Shown in pieces: positions 21,701 to 29,528 of a stretch of DNA of 64,000 nucleotides. The notes beneath the pieces are model-generated. The model worked only from the letters and a program-made list of their open reading frames with translations, did no database searches and was not told the origin of the DNA. The stretch comes from Sinorhizobium sojae CCBAU 05684 (GTDB lineage: Bacteria; Pseudomonadota; Alphaproteobacteria; Rhizobiales; Rhizobiaceae), in assembly GCF_002288525.1 (NCBI RefSeq), contig NZ_CP023068.1, positions 124,001 to 188,000 on the forward strand, in the 5' to 3' direction. Position numbers and translations under genes: made by a program. Position 1 is the first letter of the stretch. Each line of letters begins with the position of its first letter.

Positions 21701-22171
21701 GGCGCTGACGATGTAACCGATCCAGAGCGGTATGCCGAGCGCGAGCTCCAGCGCGCCCGACATGATCGAGGCCTCGATCGCAAAGAGGATGAAGGTGAAG
21801 CTCGCATAGATGAGCGAGGTGATGGTGGAGCCGATATAGCCGAAGCTCGCGCCGCGCGTCAGGAGGTCGATGTCCACCCCGTAGCGAATGGCGTAGCGGC
21901 TGATCGGCAGGCCGACCAGGAGGATCATCAGGCTGGCCACCAGGATCGCGACGATCGCATTGGTGGTGCCGTAGGACATGGTGATGGCGCCGCCGATCGC
22001 CTCCAGCGCCAGAAAGGAGATGGCGCCGATCGCCGTCTGCGAGATGCGCTCGGAGGAAAAGCGGCGCGCGCCCTTGGCGGTGAAGCGCAGCGCGTAGTCT
22101 TCGAGCGTCTGGTTGGCGACCCAGCGGTTATATTCGCGTCGAACGGGAATGATGCGCTGGCGTGCCGCCAT
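18791..22171 (-). CDS. Hybrid histidine kinase with NCS1-permease sensor half and Cys-rich module
   Basis: A very large membrane protein of 1126 residues from the ATG at 22169-22171. Residues 1-480 are a polytopic domain resembling NCS1 nucleobase/cation symporters. Residues 503-540 hold nine cysteines in CxxC-like pairs (CSICEH, CPAY, CSLCC, CHDMC) like a zinc or metal-binding knuckle. Two membrane spans follow (about 573-592 and 608-630). The kinase core has its H-box SHELRTPLN at 685-693 and an ATP lid with DSGRGIS and GLGLGLTI. The receiver domain has Asp970 in LIDISMPG. The permease half probably senses or transports the signal, as in CbrA-like kinases. The ligand is unknown; a purine, pyrimidine or hydantoin-type compound is one guess. 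Confidence 0.85.
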   Translation of the reverse strand: MAARQRIIPVRREYNRWVANQTLEDYALRFTAKGARRFSSERISQTAIGAISFLALEAIGGAITMSYGTTNAIVAILVASLMILLVGLPISRYAIRYGVDIDLLTRGASFGYIGSTITSLIYASFTFILFAIEASIMSGALELALGIPLWIGYIVSAVVVIPLVTHGVRLISKFQLVTQPFWIVLNILPFAFIALADWEKVGLWLSYAGLQHASGPVGTLAPFDLLEFGAASAVIFALMAQIGEQVDFLRFLPPDGQRKLHHRIAVFLAGSGWVVLGAPKLLAGSFLVVLALSAGVPSTRAADPAQMYYTAFGYIFPSETAALLLMVAFVVVSQLKINVMNAYAGSLAWSNFFSRLTHSHPGRVIWLVFNVAIALLLMELGIYRLLEETLGIFSIIAMAWLCAISADLFINKPLGLAPPGIEFKRAHLYDINPVGIGTMGISALLALVAHFGALGATAASLAPYIALVAAFVVSPLLAWWTDGKFYLARKPRKSWFRESEITCSICEHPFEPEDMAWCPAYAAPICSLCCSLDSRCHDMCKPKARLNTQVATVAKSLLPEPVVARLATRLGRYAISAILSITGIGVILAMIAHQTTAALPETAEVVERTIAIVFFVFSIVAGVVSWFYVLAHDSRVVAEEESSRQNTLLLKEIAAHKKTDAALQNAKEAAEAANRAKSRYVVGLSHELRTPLNAVLGYAQILERDETIPPSRHGAIKAIRRSADHLSGLIDGLLDISKIEAGKLQVYSNEINIHDFLDQIVDMFRPQAQAKGVAFEHNRTPSLPQYVRTDDKRLRQILVNLLSNALKFTDQGRIRFDVAYRSQVASFTIEDSGRGISDKDLPKIFEPFQRGDAEYRQPGLGLGLTITRLLTQTLGGEISVVSEKDKGTTFKVRLMLSAVDRPAALKDPVRRIRSYKGPRRTILVVDDNQDHRDLMREILVPLDFTVLPAASGAECLALVEATKPDLFLIDISMPGMNGWELVTRLREAGQTAPAIMLSANIGDGSAAGAFGHNDTLAKPFGVRQLTDKLAIHLKLDWIYEGDGKSMPDPGKTGAVKSPGEHHVKELIQLGEIGYVRGIEAKLTEIALNPESQPFSEAVRAYIQAFDLTGYDAFLKRMLPEEANSRG

Positions 22172-22478
22172 AGGGCCTCGTTTCTCTCGGAATGCCGGCG
22201 AACGCCAGTTCCCCCTTCGTAGCACAGGCGGAGATCGGGCGGAATTGCTGCGTTGCGGGAAAGTTGCTGCGAAACGCATATGAGATCAGGGGTCGCAGGT
22301 TAGGCAGCCTGATCTTTAGGGACTTCGTTGGCTGCCAATTCCACGGGAGCAATTGCTCGAGCCTGGTGATCGACGACTAGACGACGCAGGCCATGGTCAT
22401 TTGCTTGGGGTCGTGCGGCTTAGAGATTTCTGGAGTATGCTGCAGAACCTTGTACTCCGAGCAGACGGAGGAGGAGCC

Positions 22479-25400
22479 ATGGACGTCGGTGCCTGGCTGC
22501 GTGATCAAGGGCTGGGACAGTACGAAGAAGCGTTCCGCCAGAACGACATCGATCCTGAAGTCCTAAGAGATCTTACGGTCGAGGACCTGATTGGGCTTGG
22601 CGTCGCTTCAGTAGGGCACCGTCGTAAGCTGCTTGCTGCTATCGCCGCACTGCGTGAGGTCGCTCAACAGCCGAGCGGCCCAGCGGGGATTGCCGGGACA
22701 CCTGTAATTCTCCCTGAGCCGGAGCGCCGCCAGCTCACCGTGATGTTCGTCGACCTTGTCGACTCGACCAGGCTTTCCTCACGACTGGATCCAGAGGAGA
22801 TGAGCGACCTGCTACGAGGCTACCAGGGTGCAGTGGCGGGCGCTATTGCTCGGCTCGAGGGCCATGTTGCGAAGTACATGGGCGATGGCGTGCTCGCTTA
22901 CTTTGGCTATCCGCGCGCTCACGAGAATGAGGCAGAACGAGCGGTGCGAGCGGGGCTTGCAGCCATCGACGCGGTGGGGAACCTGCAACCACCGCATGGG
23001 GAGGCGCTGCAAGCTCGCGTCGGCATCGCGACCGGCTTGGTGGTTGTCGGCGAACTGATCGGCGAAGGTGCTGCGCGTGAGGAGACGGTAATCGGCGAGA
23101 CGCCCAATTTAGCGGCACGACTGCAAAGTGTCGCCGAGCCGGGAACGGTGGTGGTGGCATCCACCACCCGACAGCTGATCGGCGGTCTGTTCGATCTCGC
23201 CGAGCTCAGTTTCCACCCGTTGAAGGGCTTTCCTGCTTCAGTACCCGCTTGGCGCGTGCTCGGTGAAAGCTCTGCGGAGAGCCGTTTCGAAGCCCTGCAC
23301 GGGGCGAGCCTGACCCCGCTCGTCGGTCGCGAGCACGAGATAGGACTCCTGCTTAAGCGCTGGGAAGCGGTCAAAAGGGGGGAAGGTTGCGTGGTGTTGC
23401 TAGCGGGCGAGGCCGGCATCGGCAAGTCGCGCCTTGTTCGTGCCCTGCGTCGGCGTTTGGAAGGTGAGCCGCATACCACCGTAAGTCACTACTGCTCGCC
23501 CTATCATCAGAGCAGTCCGCTTCATCCGGTCATCCGCCTTCTGGAGCGGGCATCTGGCTTCGCTGCGGACGATCCCCCGGCAATGAAACTGAGCAAGCTC
23601 GAGGCGCTGCTCACGCAATCGACCGAAGACGTCGCCCACGCGGCCCCACTGCTCGCGGCGTTGCTGTCGGTTCCTGCGGACGGTCGCTATCTGCCGTTGG
23701 AGTTGAGCCCACACCGGCAGAAGAAGCGGACGCTGGAGGTACTCGTCGATCAGCTTATGGGGCTCGCGGCACGTCGGCCCGTCCTGGCAGTCTACGAGGA
23801 CGTGCATTGGGCAGATCCGACGTCGATGGAACTGCTGGATCTTGTTGTTGACCGCGTGCAAGACTCGCCAGTGCTGGTGCTCATCACATTCCGCTCCGAG
23901 TCTCTCCCACCGTGGATGCGCTATCCCCATGTCACGGCATTGACGCTTAGTCGTTTGAGCCGCCGGCAAGGCGCAGATATGGTCGAGAGCCTGACCGGCG
24001 GCAGGGCTCTGCCTGCCGAAGTGCTCAACCAGATCGTCGGACAGACAGACGGCGTGCCGCTCTTCGTTGAGGAGCTGACGCGCGCCATATTGGAGACCAA
24101 CTTGCTTAAAGACGAGGGCGATCACTACGCTCTCGCGAGTCCCCTGTCGGCAATGGCAATTCCAGCTACGCTTCAGGAATCGTTATTGGCCCGGCTCGAC
24201 CGACTTGCGTCCGCCAGGGAGGTAGCGCAGGTTGCGGCAGCAATCGGTCGGGAATTCTCGCATGAGTTGCTCGTGACCGCCGCGCCGTTGCAGACGAGCG
24301 AGGTGGAGGAAGCACTGGACGACCTCGTTGCTTCGGGATTGGTGTTCCGCCACGGGACCCCGCCGCAGGTGACCTACAGCTTCAAGCACGCGCTCGTACG
24401 CGACGCCGCCTACGCGACCCTTGTGCGCACGAAACGACAACGGTTGCACGCGGCGATAGCCACTGCGATCGAGCAACGCTTCCCCGAAACGGTCCAGACG
24501 CAGCCCGAGCTTCTGGCCCGGCACTATGCGGAGGCGGGGCGGCTGGAACCTGCCGTCAATTACTGGCTCAAGGCCGGGCAAGCAGAGATTGCGCGCTCGG
24601 CAACGGCCGAAGCGATTACCCATCTGACACGAGGGCTGGAGCTGCTTGAAGGACTGCCGGATGATGCTGCGCGATGGCGGCAGGAACTCGAATTGCAGGT
24701 CGCTCTCAGCGTTGCACTGATGACTGCCAAGGGTTGGGCAGCGCCAGAGGTCGGTCGGGCCAACGCGCGAGCACGTGAATTATGCGAGCGGATCGGGGAT
24801 AAAGGCAGGCTCTTCCCTGTCCTCTACGGGGAGTGGGTCTTCCACGTCGTGCGCGCTGAACTGGAGGCGGGGAGGAAGGCCGGAGAGGAGCTGCTCCGGC
24901 GCGCGAAGGAAGAACGGGAGGCGTCCGGTGAGACCGTCGGTAATCGCATTGCCGGAACCGATGCCTTCCTTCGCGGCGAGATCGCTACAGCCCGTGAATA
25001 TCTGGAACGGTCGCTCGCCCTTTATGACCCGCAGCAACACCGCTCCCTCGCATTCCTGTTCGCCCAGGACCCTCGGGTGGCGGGACTGTCGGTCCTCTCT
25101 TGGACCCTCTTCACTCTTGGGTATCCCGAGCAGGCCCAGGCCAGGAGTAACGAGGCATTGGCGGACGCAAGGGAACTTTCCCACCGCAACACGCTCGGTT
25201 ACGCCCTGCTTTACGGCTGCATCCTGTCGCAGCTTCGGGGCGACTGGCGAGAAGCACGAGACCGGGCGGATTCACTGATCTCGCTCGCAAGAGCGCAGGG
25301 CTCTCCCCACTTCCTCGGCGCAGGTGCAATAGTTCGAGGCTGGACGGTAGCAGAGGCGGGTGAATTACGGGCGGCCCTCATACAGGTTCGAGAGGGTTTG

Positions 25401-25868
25401 GCGTCGTGGCAGATGACTGGAGCGAGATTCCTGGTTCCATTCTTTTTGAGCTTGCTCGCGCGCCTCGAGACGCATGCCGGGGGAGCAAAGCGAGGATTGG
25501 ATTTGCTGACCGACGCGCTGGACCGAGCGGACGCAACGGGCGAGCGGTGGTTCGAGGCGGAATTGCATCGGCTGACGGGCGAACTGATGCTGAAGCTGCC
25601 CGCGTTTGATCGTGCCGAGGCGGAAGCACGACTCCGGCACGCGGCCGAGATAGCGCGAGGGCAAAGCGCTGACTTGTGGGAGTTGCGCGCGGCGACGAGC
25701 CTAGCCCGACTATGGATCGTGCAGAACCGGTTCGGCGACGCTCATCACCTGCTTGCGCCCCTCTGCGGCAAGTTTACGGAGGGATTCGCGACATCGGATC
25801 TGCAATCGGCCCAACGGGTGCTTCGCGAGACAGCCGGTGTCAATGGCGCGACCAAGTCATCCGACTAG
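22479..25868 (+). CDS. SAM domain / class III adenylate cyclase / AAA / TPR signalling protein
   Basis: A 1129-residue multidomain protein. Residues 1-60 form a SAM domain (WLRDQGLGQYEEAF). About 80-250 is a class III nucleotide cyclase with the metal-binding VMFVDLVDST and KYMGDGVLAYFG. About 285-560 is an AAA ATPase with Walker A AGEAGIGKSR and Walker B-like VLAVYEDVHWAD. The rest is helical TPR-like repeat. The ATG at 22479 follows GGAGGAGGA. Rhizobia encode many such cyclases with unknown inputs. Codon use is less strongly GC-biased than in the dct genes, which fits an accessory region. It is divergent from the hybrid kinase. Confidence 0.85.
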   Translation: MDVGAWLRDQGLGQYEEAFRQNDIDPEVLRDLTVEDLIGLGVASVGHRRKLLAAIAALREVAQQPSGPAGIAGTPVILPEPERRQLTVMFVDLVDSTRLSSRLDPEEMSDLLRGYQGAVAGAIARLEGHVAKYMGDGVLAYFGYPRAHENEAERAVRAGLAAIDAVGNLQPPHGEALQARVGIATGLVVVGELIGEGAAREETVIGETPNLAARLQSVAEPGTVVVASTTRQLIGGLFDLAELSFHPLKGFPASVPAWRVLGESSAESRFEALHGASLTPLVGREHEIGLLLKRWEAVKRGEGCVVLLAGEAGIGKSRLVRALRRRLEGEPHTTVSHYCSPYHQSSPLHPVIRLLERASGFAADDPPAMKLSKLEALLTQSTEDVAHAAPLLAALLSVPADGRYLPLELSPHRQKKRTLEVLVDQLMGLAARRPVLAVYEDVHWADPTSMELLDLVVDRVQDSPVLVLITFRSESLPPWMRYPHVTALTLSRLSRRQGADMVESLTGGRALPAEVLNQIVGQTDGVPLFVEELTRAILETNLLKDEGDHYALASPLSAMAIPATLQESLLARLDRLASAREVAQVAAAIGREFSHELLVTAAPLQTSEVEEALDDLVASGLVFRHGTPPQVTYSFKHALVRDAAYATLVRTKRQRLHAAIATAIEQRFPETVQTQPELLARHYAEAGRLEPAVNYWLKAGQAEIARSATAEAITHLTRGLELLEGLPDDAARWRQELELQVALSVALMTAKGWAAPEVGRANARARELCERIGDKGRLFPVLYGEWVFHVVRAELEAGRKAGEELLRRAKEEREASGETVGNRIAGTDAFLRGEIATAREYLERSLALYDPQQHRSLAFLFAQDPRVAGLSVLSWTLFTLGYPEQAQARSNEALADARELSHRNTLGYALLYGCILSQLRGDWREARDRADSLISLARAQGSPHFLGAGAIVRGWTVAEAGELRAALIQVREGLASWQMTGARFLVPFFLSLLARLETHAGGAKRGLDLLTDALDRADATGERWFEAELHRLTGELMLKLPAFDRAEAEARLRHAAEIARGQSADLWELRAATSLARLWIVQNRFGDAHHLLAPLCGKFTEGFATSDLQSAQRVLRETAGVNGATKSSD

Positions 25869-26191
25869 TCAGCCGAGTCGCAATGTTCTGCGCCAAACCG
25901 CGCTGACAGCACTGTCGGACGGCAAGGGTGTGGTGTGATGGAGCGTCACCGAGGCAGTAGTCGTCCGCTTTCCGGCAACGAATTAGAGCCCCTGAATGTC
26001 CGATCCGGGGGCAGACGGCGGTTCTGCTCGCTAGGCGAGCGACCGCTTAGAGTCTGTCAACCGCATCGGCTTGCCCCCGAGAAGGGACGAAGGGTGCGGG
26101 AACTACACCGTTGTCTCTACCGCCTGCTACAAGACTCTCGTATCCCTTTGGCCCTAAGAGGAACCAACTTCCAAGCTACATCGGGAAGCTG
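25869..26191. other. Intergenic stretch without a recognisable gene
   Basis: 323 bases between the convergent cyclase and ENR-like genes. I see no convincing coding frame, ribosome-binding site or clear terminator here. Confidence 0.5.
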
Positions 26192-27571
26192 TCAGGCCAA
26201 CTCAACGTGAGAATCGTTCGCCCTTTGCTCGATCAACGGCACGGGAGACTTCCATTGCCGGTGGGAAGCGTTAAGTCGGCGCGCCACGATATCGTGATTG
26301 AGCCACTGGATGGGACCGGAGGGATCTGACGACTCGCCAAAAATGAGCTGCCCCGTCGCCTCGACCACGAGAGCACTCAGGAGGTCGCTTATCATCGCCT
26401 TGCTGTCCCGATGCATCTGCGTGATCTCGTTGGACGTGCCGATGGTCAGATCGGACTGTGCTTGGCTGTTTGCCATGGGCCACGCCGAGAAATCGTAAAA
26501 CGGACGCATGACCTCGTTGGCCTGCATTTCGGTAATTTTCTGGAAAACATCCTTCATCGTGAAGCCGTCTGCCAGAAGCTGCTGGCATGCCTGCCATTGG
26601 TCCTCTGCCCACTGTCCACCGTTCTCTTTCCTCAAGGCGAGCAGCAGCGGTATCAGCGGAAGCTCGATACCCGTAAATACGTCGGACGAGTTGGTTCGGA
26701 TCTCGGGACAGTTATAGACGGTTGCCTTGACACCCGCTGCCCAGGCATCTTGCGCGATACATTCGAGCCGCATCTTAGCGTAGCCTTGGGTGTAGTTGGT
26801 GTAGGTCTGCCAGCGATAACTCCCGTCAATCAGGACTGCGGTTCCATGGTAACCGTAGGCGGTATACCGGGCCTGACCACCCGACGCCTCCACGCGCTCA
26901 CGGATCGCTGCGCTGAAGTCGATAAGATGTTGAAAGGTGATTGCGGAGACTTCGTCGAAGTTCTGCAGGATGAGCTTGCCCATGTCGCTGTCGAGCAGGG
27001 CTTGCGACGACATGTGGCGGGGACCGCGTCCCTTGTAGATTCGGTTGGCGACGACCAGGAAAACTTTAGCCTTCGGGATGCCGCCGGCCATTGTGTGGGC
27101 GAAGAAGACATTGCGGCCGTCGGCAATCATTCCGTCGAGAACGGCCATGACCTGCGAAAGCGAATTCGTGAACCGTGCGGTGGCGATGTCCCGGCACTGT
27201 TTGATGTAGTCCCAATCGAGCGTGTCCTGTTCCCAGCTCTCCAGCGTCATGGCTGCGAGGAGATCCGTCGGAGTGGGGCCCCCTGCCGGAGCGTCGAGAT
27301 CGAAGCCGGCCATAAGAGGGATGTTGATAATTCTGCCGCCCAATCGGGCCTCGGCGGCAAAGAGTTCCTCGGCGTCCAGGGGCCGCAGCGCGTTGTTCTC
27401 GTCGCGCCGCCCAACCGTGATTCCCACGATCTCCATTCCAGCCCGCCGGGCTTCTTCGAGCAAGCCAGTCGCATAGCCGCGCCCGAATAGTTCGCCGAAG
27501 AGGACGAAAACATCACCTTTACGAAAGACTTTGTTTTCGGCGATGCGGTTCAATGAGACCGGGTTTTCCAT
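26192..27571 (-). CDS. Probable FabMG-type enoyl-ACP reductase family protein
   Basis: A 459-residue soluble protein starting at the ATG 27569-27571 (MENPVSLNRIAENK). It has an N-terminal nucleotide-binding-like segment (VFVLFGELFGRGYATGL) and conserved blocks FFAHTMAGGIPKAK, YTAYGYHGTAVLIDG and TIGTSNEITQMHRDSK. From memory this matches the unusual FabMG enoyl-ACP reductase family found in soil metagenomes and linked to triclosan tolerance. The family call rests on recall, not on a search, and no catalytic residue was proven. The gene stands alone beside gene debris, so acquisition by transfer is plausible. Confidence 0.5.
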   Translation of the reverse strand: MENPVSLNRIAENKVFRKGDVFVLFGELFGRGYATGLLEEARRAGMEIVGITVGRRDENNALRPLDAEELFAAEARLGGRIINIPLMAGFDLDAPAGGPTPTDLLAAMTLESWEQDTLDWDYIKQCRDIATARFTNSLSQVMAVLDGMIADGRNVFFAHTMAGGIPKAKVFLVVANRIYKGRGPRHMSSQALLDSDMGKLILQNFDEVSAITFQHLIDFSAAIRERVEASGGQARYTAYGYHGTAVLIDGSYRWQTYTNYTQGYAKMRLECIAQDAWAAGVKATVYNCPEIRTNSSDVFTGIELPLIPLLLALRKENGGQWAEDQWQACQQLLADGFTMKDVFQKITEMQANEVMRPFYDFSAWPMANSQAQSDLTIGTSNEITQMHRDSKAMISDLLSALVVEATGQLIFGESSDPSGPIQWLNHDIVARRLNASHRQWKSPVPLIEQRANDSHVELA

Positions 27572-27898
27572 GCAATCAGCTCTTTGGTCCGTTAGTCGTC
27601 GATCGATGGCTCACACGAGCTTGGATAATCCACATGACCGTAAAGGGCCGTAATAGGAAGTCATTTTAAGTGACCGTTCATTTCAAAGCGTGAAGTCCCC
27701 CAAAGGAGTTCTCGCAATCCGAACCGGATAAAGCAGATTTTTGCAGGCGTCGCTGGCTCCCGCCGGTCCGATGTGCAATGGCCGCAGACGAAATGTCCTG
27801 CGGCCATAGCACCGGGCTCGGCCTGACGTTCAGTTTTTGGCGGGATTTCGATACGGATGACGGGGTGCGCCGCTGGCCTAAGCAGGACGGAGAAGCCC

Positions 27899-28053
27899 TC
27901 AACGGAACTTCAGGCCGATCTTCTTGCGAGGCTGGGGCGCAGCAGCAGCCTCTCTCGGCGCCGCCCGGACGCGCGTGCGAGTTCGGCGCGCTGGTGGGCA
28001 TTGGCCGGAGCTGTCATAGGATAGTCGTCCGGCAGCTTTACACGGGAAGGTTT
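27899..28053 (-). pseudogene. Remnant of a MucR/Ros-type zinc-finger regulator (C-terminal end)
   Basis: Read on the minus strand, 28053-27960 encodes KPSRVKLPDDYPMTAPANA followed by a stretch resembling the MucR C-terminal tail (ARSxLAK-like). A shift of frame is then needed to reach AAAPQPRKKIGLKFR and a stop at 27899-27901. The YPMTAP motif follows the zinc finger in MucR/Ros proteins; the finger itself is missing upstream. I read this as a decayed gene end in the debris zone. Confidence 0.5.
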
Positions 28054-28260
28054 ACTTATGAGAGCAATTGTTACGGACAGCCAATGAACGATCTGCGCTG
28101 GCCCTCGAAGTCCGCTTAACCGAAGAAGTTCATGCCGTTCCGAAGATAAAATCGATTTTGTTGGACGATCCGTGAGTTCCAGGGTCGCCGGGGTGCACAG
28201 TCGTTGCGCGGATCTTGCCACTCGCTGCGTCCCATCCACGCAACATGGCGGCGCGAGTTC

Positions 28261-28569
28261 TTAAATCCCTGACCCGTCGAGCTCTCGCTCGTCTTCGCCT
28301 TCCCAGGGTGAGGGCAGCGAGGTGCGATCGACATTGGCCGAGGGCATCGGCATCCAGCACTTCAATTCGGGCTCGGCGTATTCGATGATGCGCCCCGGCG
28401 AGGAGTCAGAGGCGCGCCAACCTTCTGCACCAAACTGATCGCCATTCGACCAGTACGCGAGGTCAACTTCTGCCGCCCCCTGTTCGGACGGGCGGATCGT
28501 AACGAGGATCCGACTGCCGTCTTTCGGTGCGCTTGCCATGTGTCGCCAGGGGTCTGGCTCGGCCATCAT
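28261..28569 (-). CDS. Conserved small hypothetical protein
   Basis: An approximately 102-residue soluble protein. The ATG at 28567-28569 (or the next codon, also ATG) has a strong AGGAGG just upstream. It begins MMAEPDPWRHMASAPKDGSR, a type I recall as a rhizobial hypothetical family. Many Trp, Asp and Gly residues (YWSNGDQFGAEGWRASDS) suggest a small globular fold. The last 20 or so residues run through GC-rich sequence resembling an intergenic repeat, so the original C-terminus may have been altered. Function is unknown. Confidence 0.6.
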   Translation of the reverse strand: MMAEPDPWRHMASAPKDGSRILVTIRPSEQGAAEVDLAYWSNGDQFGAEGWRASDSSPGRIIEYAEPELKCWMPMPSANVDRTSLPSPWEGEDERELDGSGI

Positions 28570-28725
28570 TTTCCTCCTGTCTTGCTGCAGGTTGCAGTGT
28601 CGCCTCGCCATCGAAAACGGTCAACGCAAACTTTGCACAGCCCATCGTCTGTCGAACTGTCCGATCAGGAGGAACGCCCCGAATTTGAGGCGTACCATCG
28701 TTCATCGGCGCATTTCGTAGCCTAG

Positions 28726-28926
28726 GTCCGCCGTGCTCAGCACATCAAATGCACCAGCAGCAACCGGCCGAGCGATTCGCTGTGTCAGATGGCGTACGGT
28801 AAACGGGATCGACCAGGAACAAGGCTCCTTCTGGACATGCTTGTCGATGGGCCGAAACCTCGGCTGGCAAAGGACTTCAAAGACGAGATCCGCAAGCACC
28901 TGTACTACTTGCGACCAGATGAGTAA
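28726..28926 (+). pseudogene. Possible remnant of a reverse-transcriptase gene (C-terminal end)
   Basis: An open frame from after the TAG at 28723-28725 to the TAA at 28924-28926 ends in LLLDMLVDGPKPRLAKDFKD then EIRKHLYYLRPDE. The pattern (hydrophobic-V-D/N-G-x-x-x-R-L-x-x-x-F/Y-K-x-x-I-R-x-H-L) resembles the thumb region after the catalytic domain of bacterial retron-like reverse transcriptases. No YxDD catalytic motif, start codon context or non-coding retron RNA was found nearby, so this would be only a leftover end. The assignment is tentative. Confidence 0.33.
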
Positions 28927-29269
28927 GCACCGTCTATCATGTCGACTGCGGGTCATAGGCTGGGGAAGCGCGTGGGGAATCGGCTTATGGACATCGCGTC
29001 TGCAACCTAGTTTTTGATTTGACGTCGTTTGTCTGTAGCGGTGCTGGAGGTCCAGAGTTCGAATCCTTTCAAGGCGAGCGTCAAATGCCGCTGGTCGTCA
29101 AAGCGACGAAACTCCTTGAACGCCGGGACGAGCATCACGTTCGATCCATTGGAACTCGGGCTGAGGCTCAACCGGCGAGGAATGCATTGAGCGGTTGCCT
29201 CCACGGCCAGGCCGTGTAATCGCGCCGGCCGCGACAGATGCGGTGTCCCGCACGGGCGTGTCGATGTAG

Positions 29270-29401
29270 TTTGTGGAACGATTCTCCGCTTCGATCTGCC
29301 GGCAGAACGAGGACGAGATCACCGTCTTCGACAGCTCGGGCATTTCCCTCCAGGATCTCTACATGGCAAAAGCTATCCTTGATGCTACACGACGTTCATG
29401 A
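29270..29401 (+). pseudogene. Remnant of an ornithine cyclodeaminase-family gene (C-terminal end)
   Basis: The frame ending at TGA 29399-29401 encodes NEDEITVFDSSGISLQDLYM then AKAILDA, the typical C-terminal end of ornithine cyclodeaminase / mu-crystallin family proteins. An in-frame TAG at 29267-29269 and the loss of the upstream domain show that it is not functional. It adds to the evidence that 27.6-29.5 kb is a zone of gene decay. Confidence 0.5.
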
Positions 29402-29528
29402 TGGATGAGATCGGCGAAATGTCGAAGCTGAGCCGACAGCGGCTGTCGCACGAATATGCGCAATGTTGAGGCCGAACGAATGAGCGGAATTTGCGAATGA
29501 TGATCTGGGTGCCGCAGTTACATGGGAC

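Noticed and set aside
27660..27674. GTCA / TGAC inverted repeat upstream of the ENR-like gene, possible operator
   Set aside because: Half-sites are only four bases long with a 7-base spacer and no adjacent regulator gene; not distinguishable from chance.
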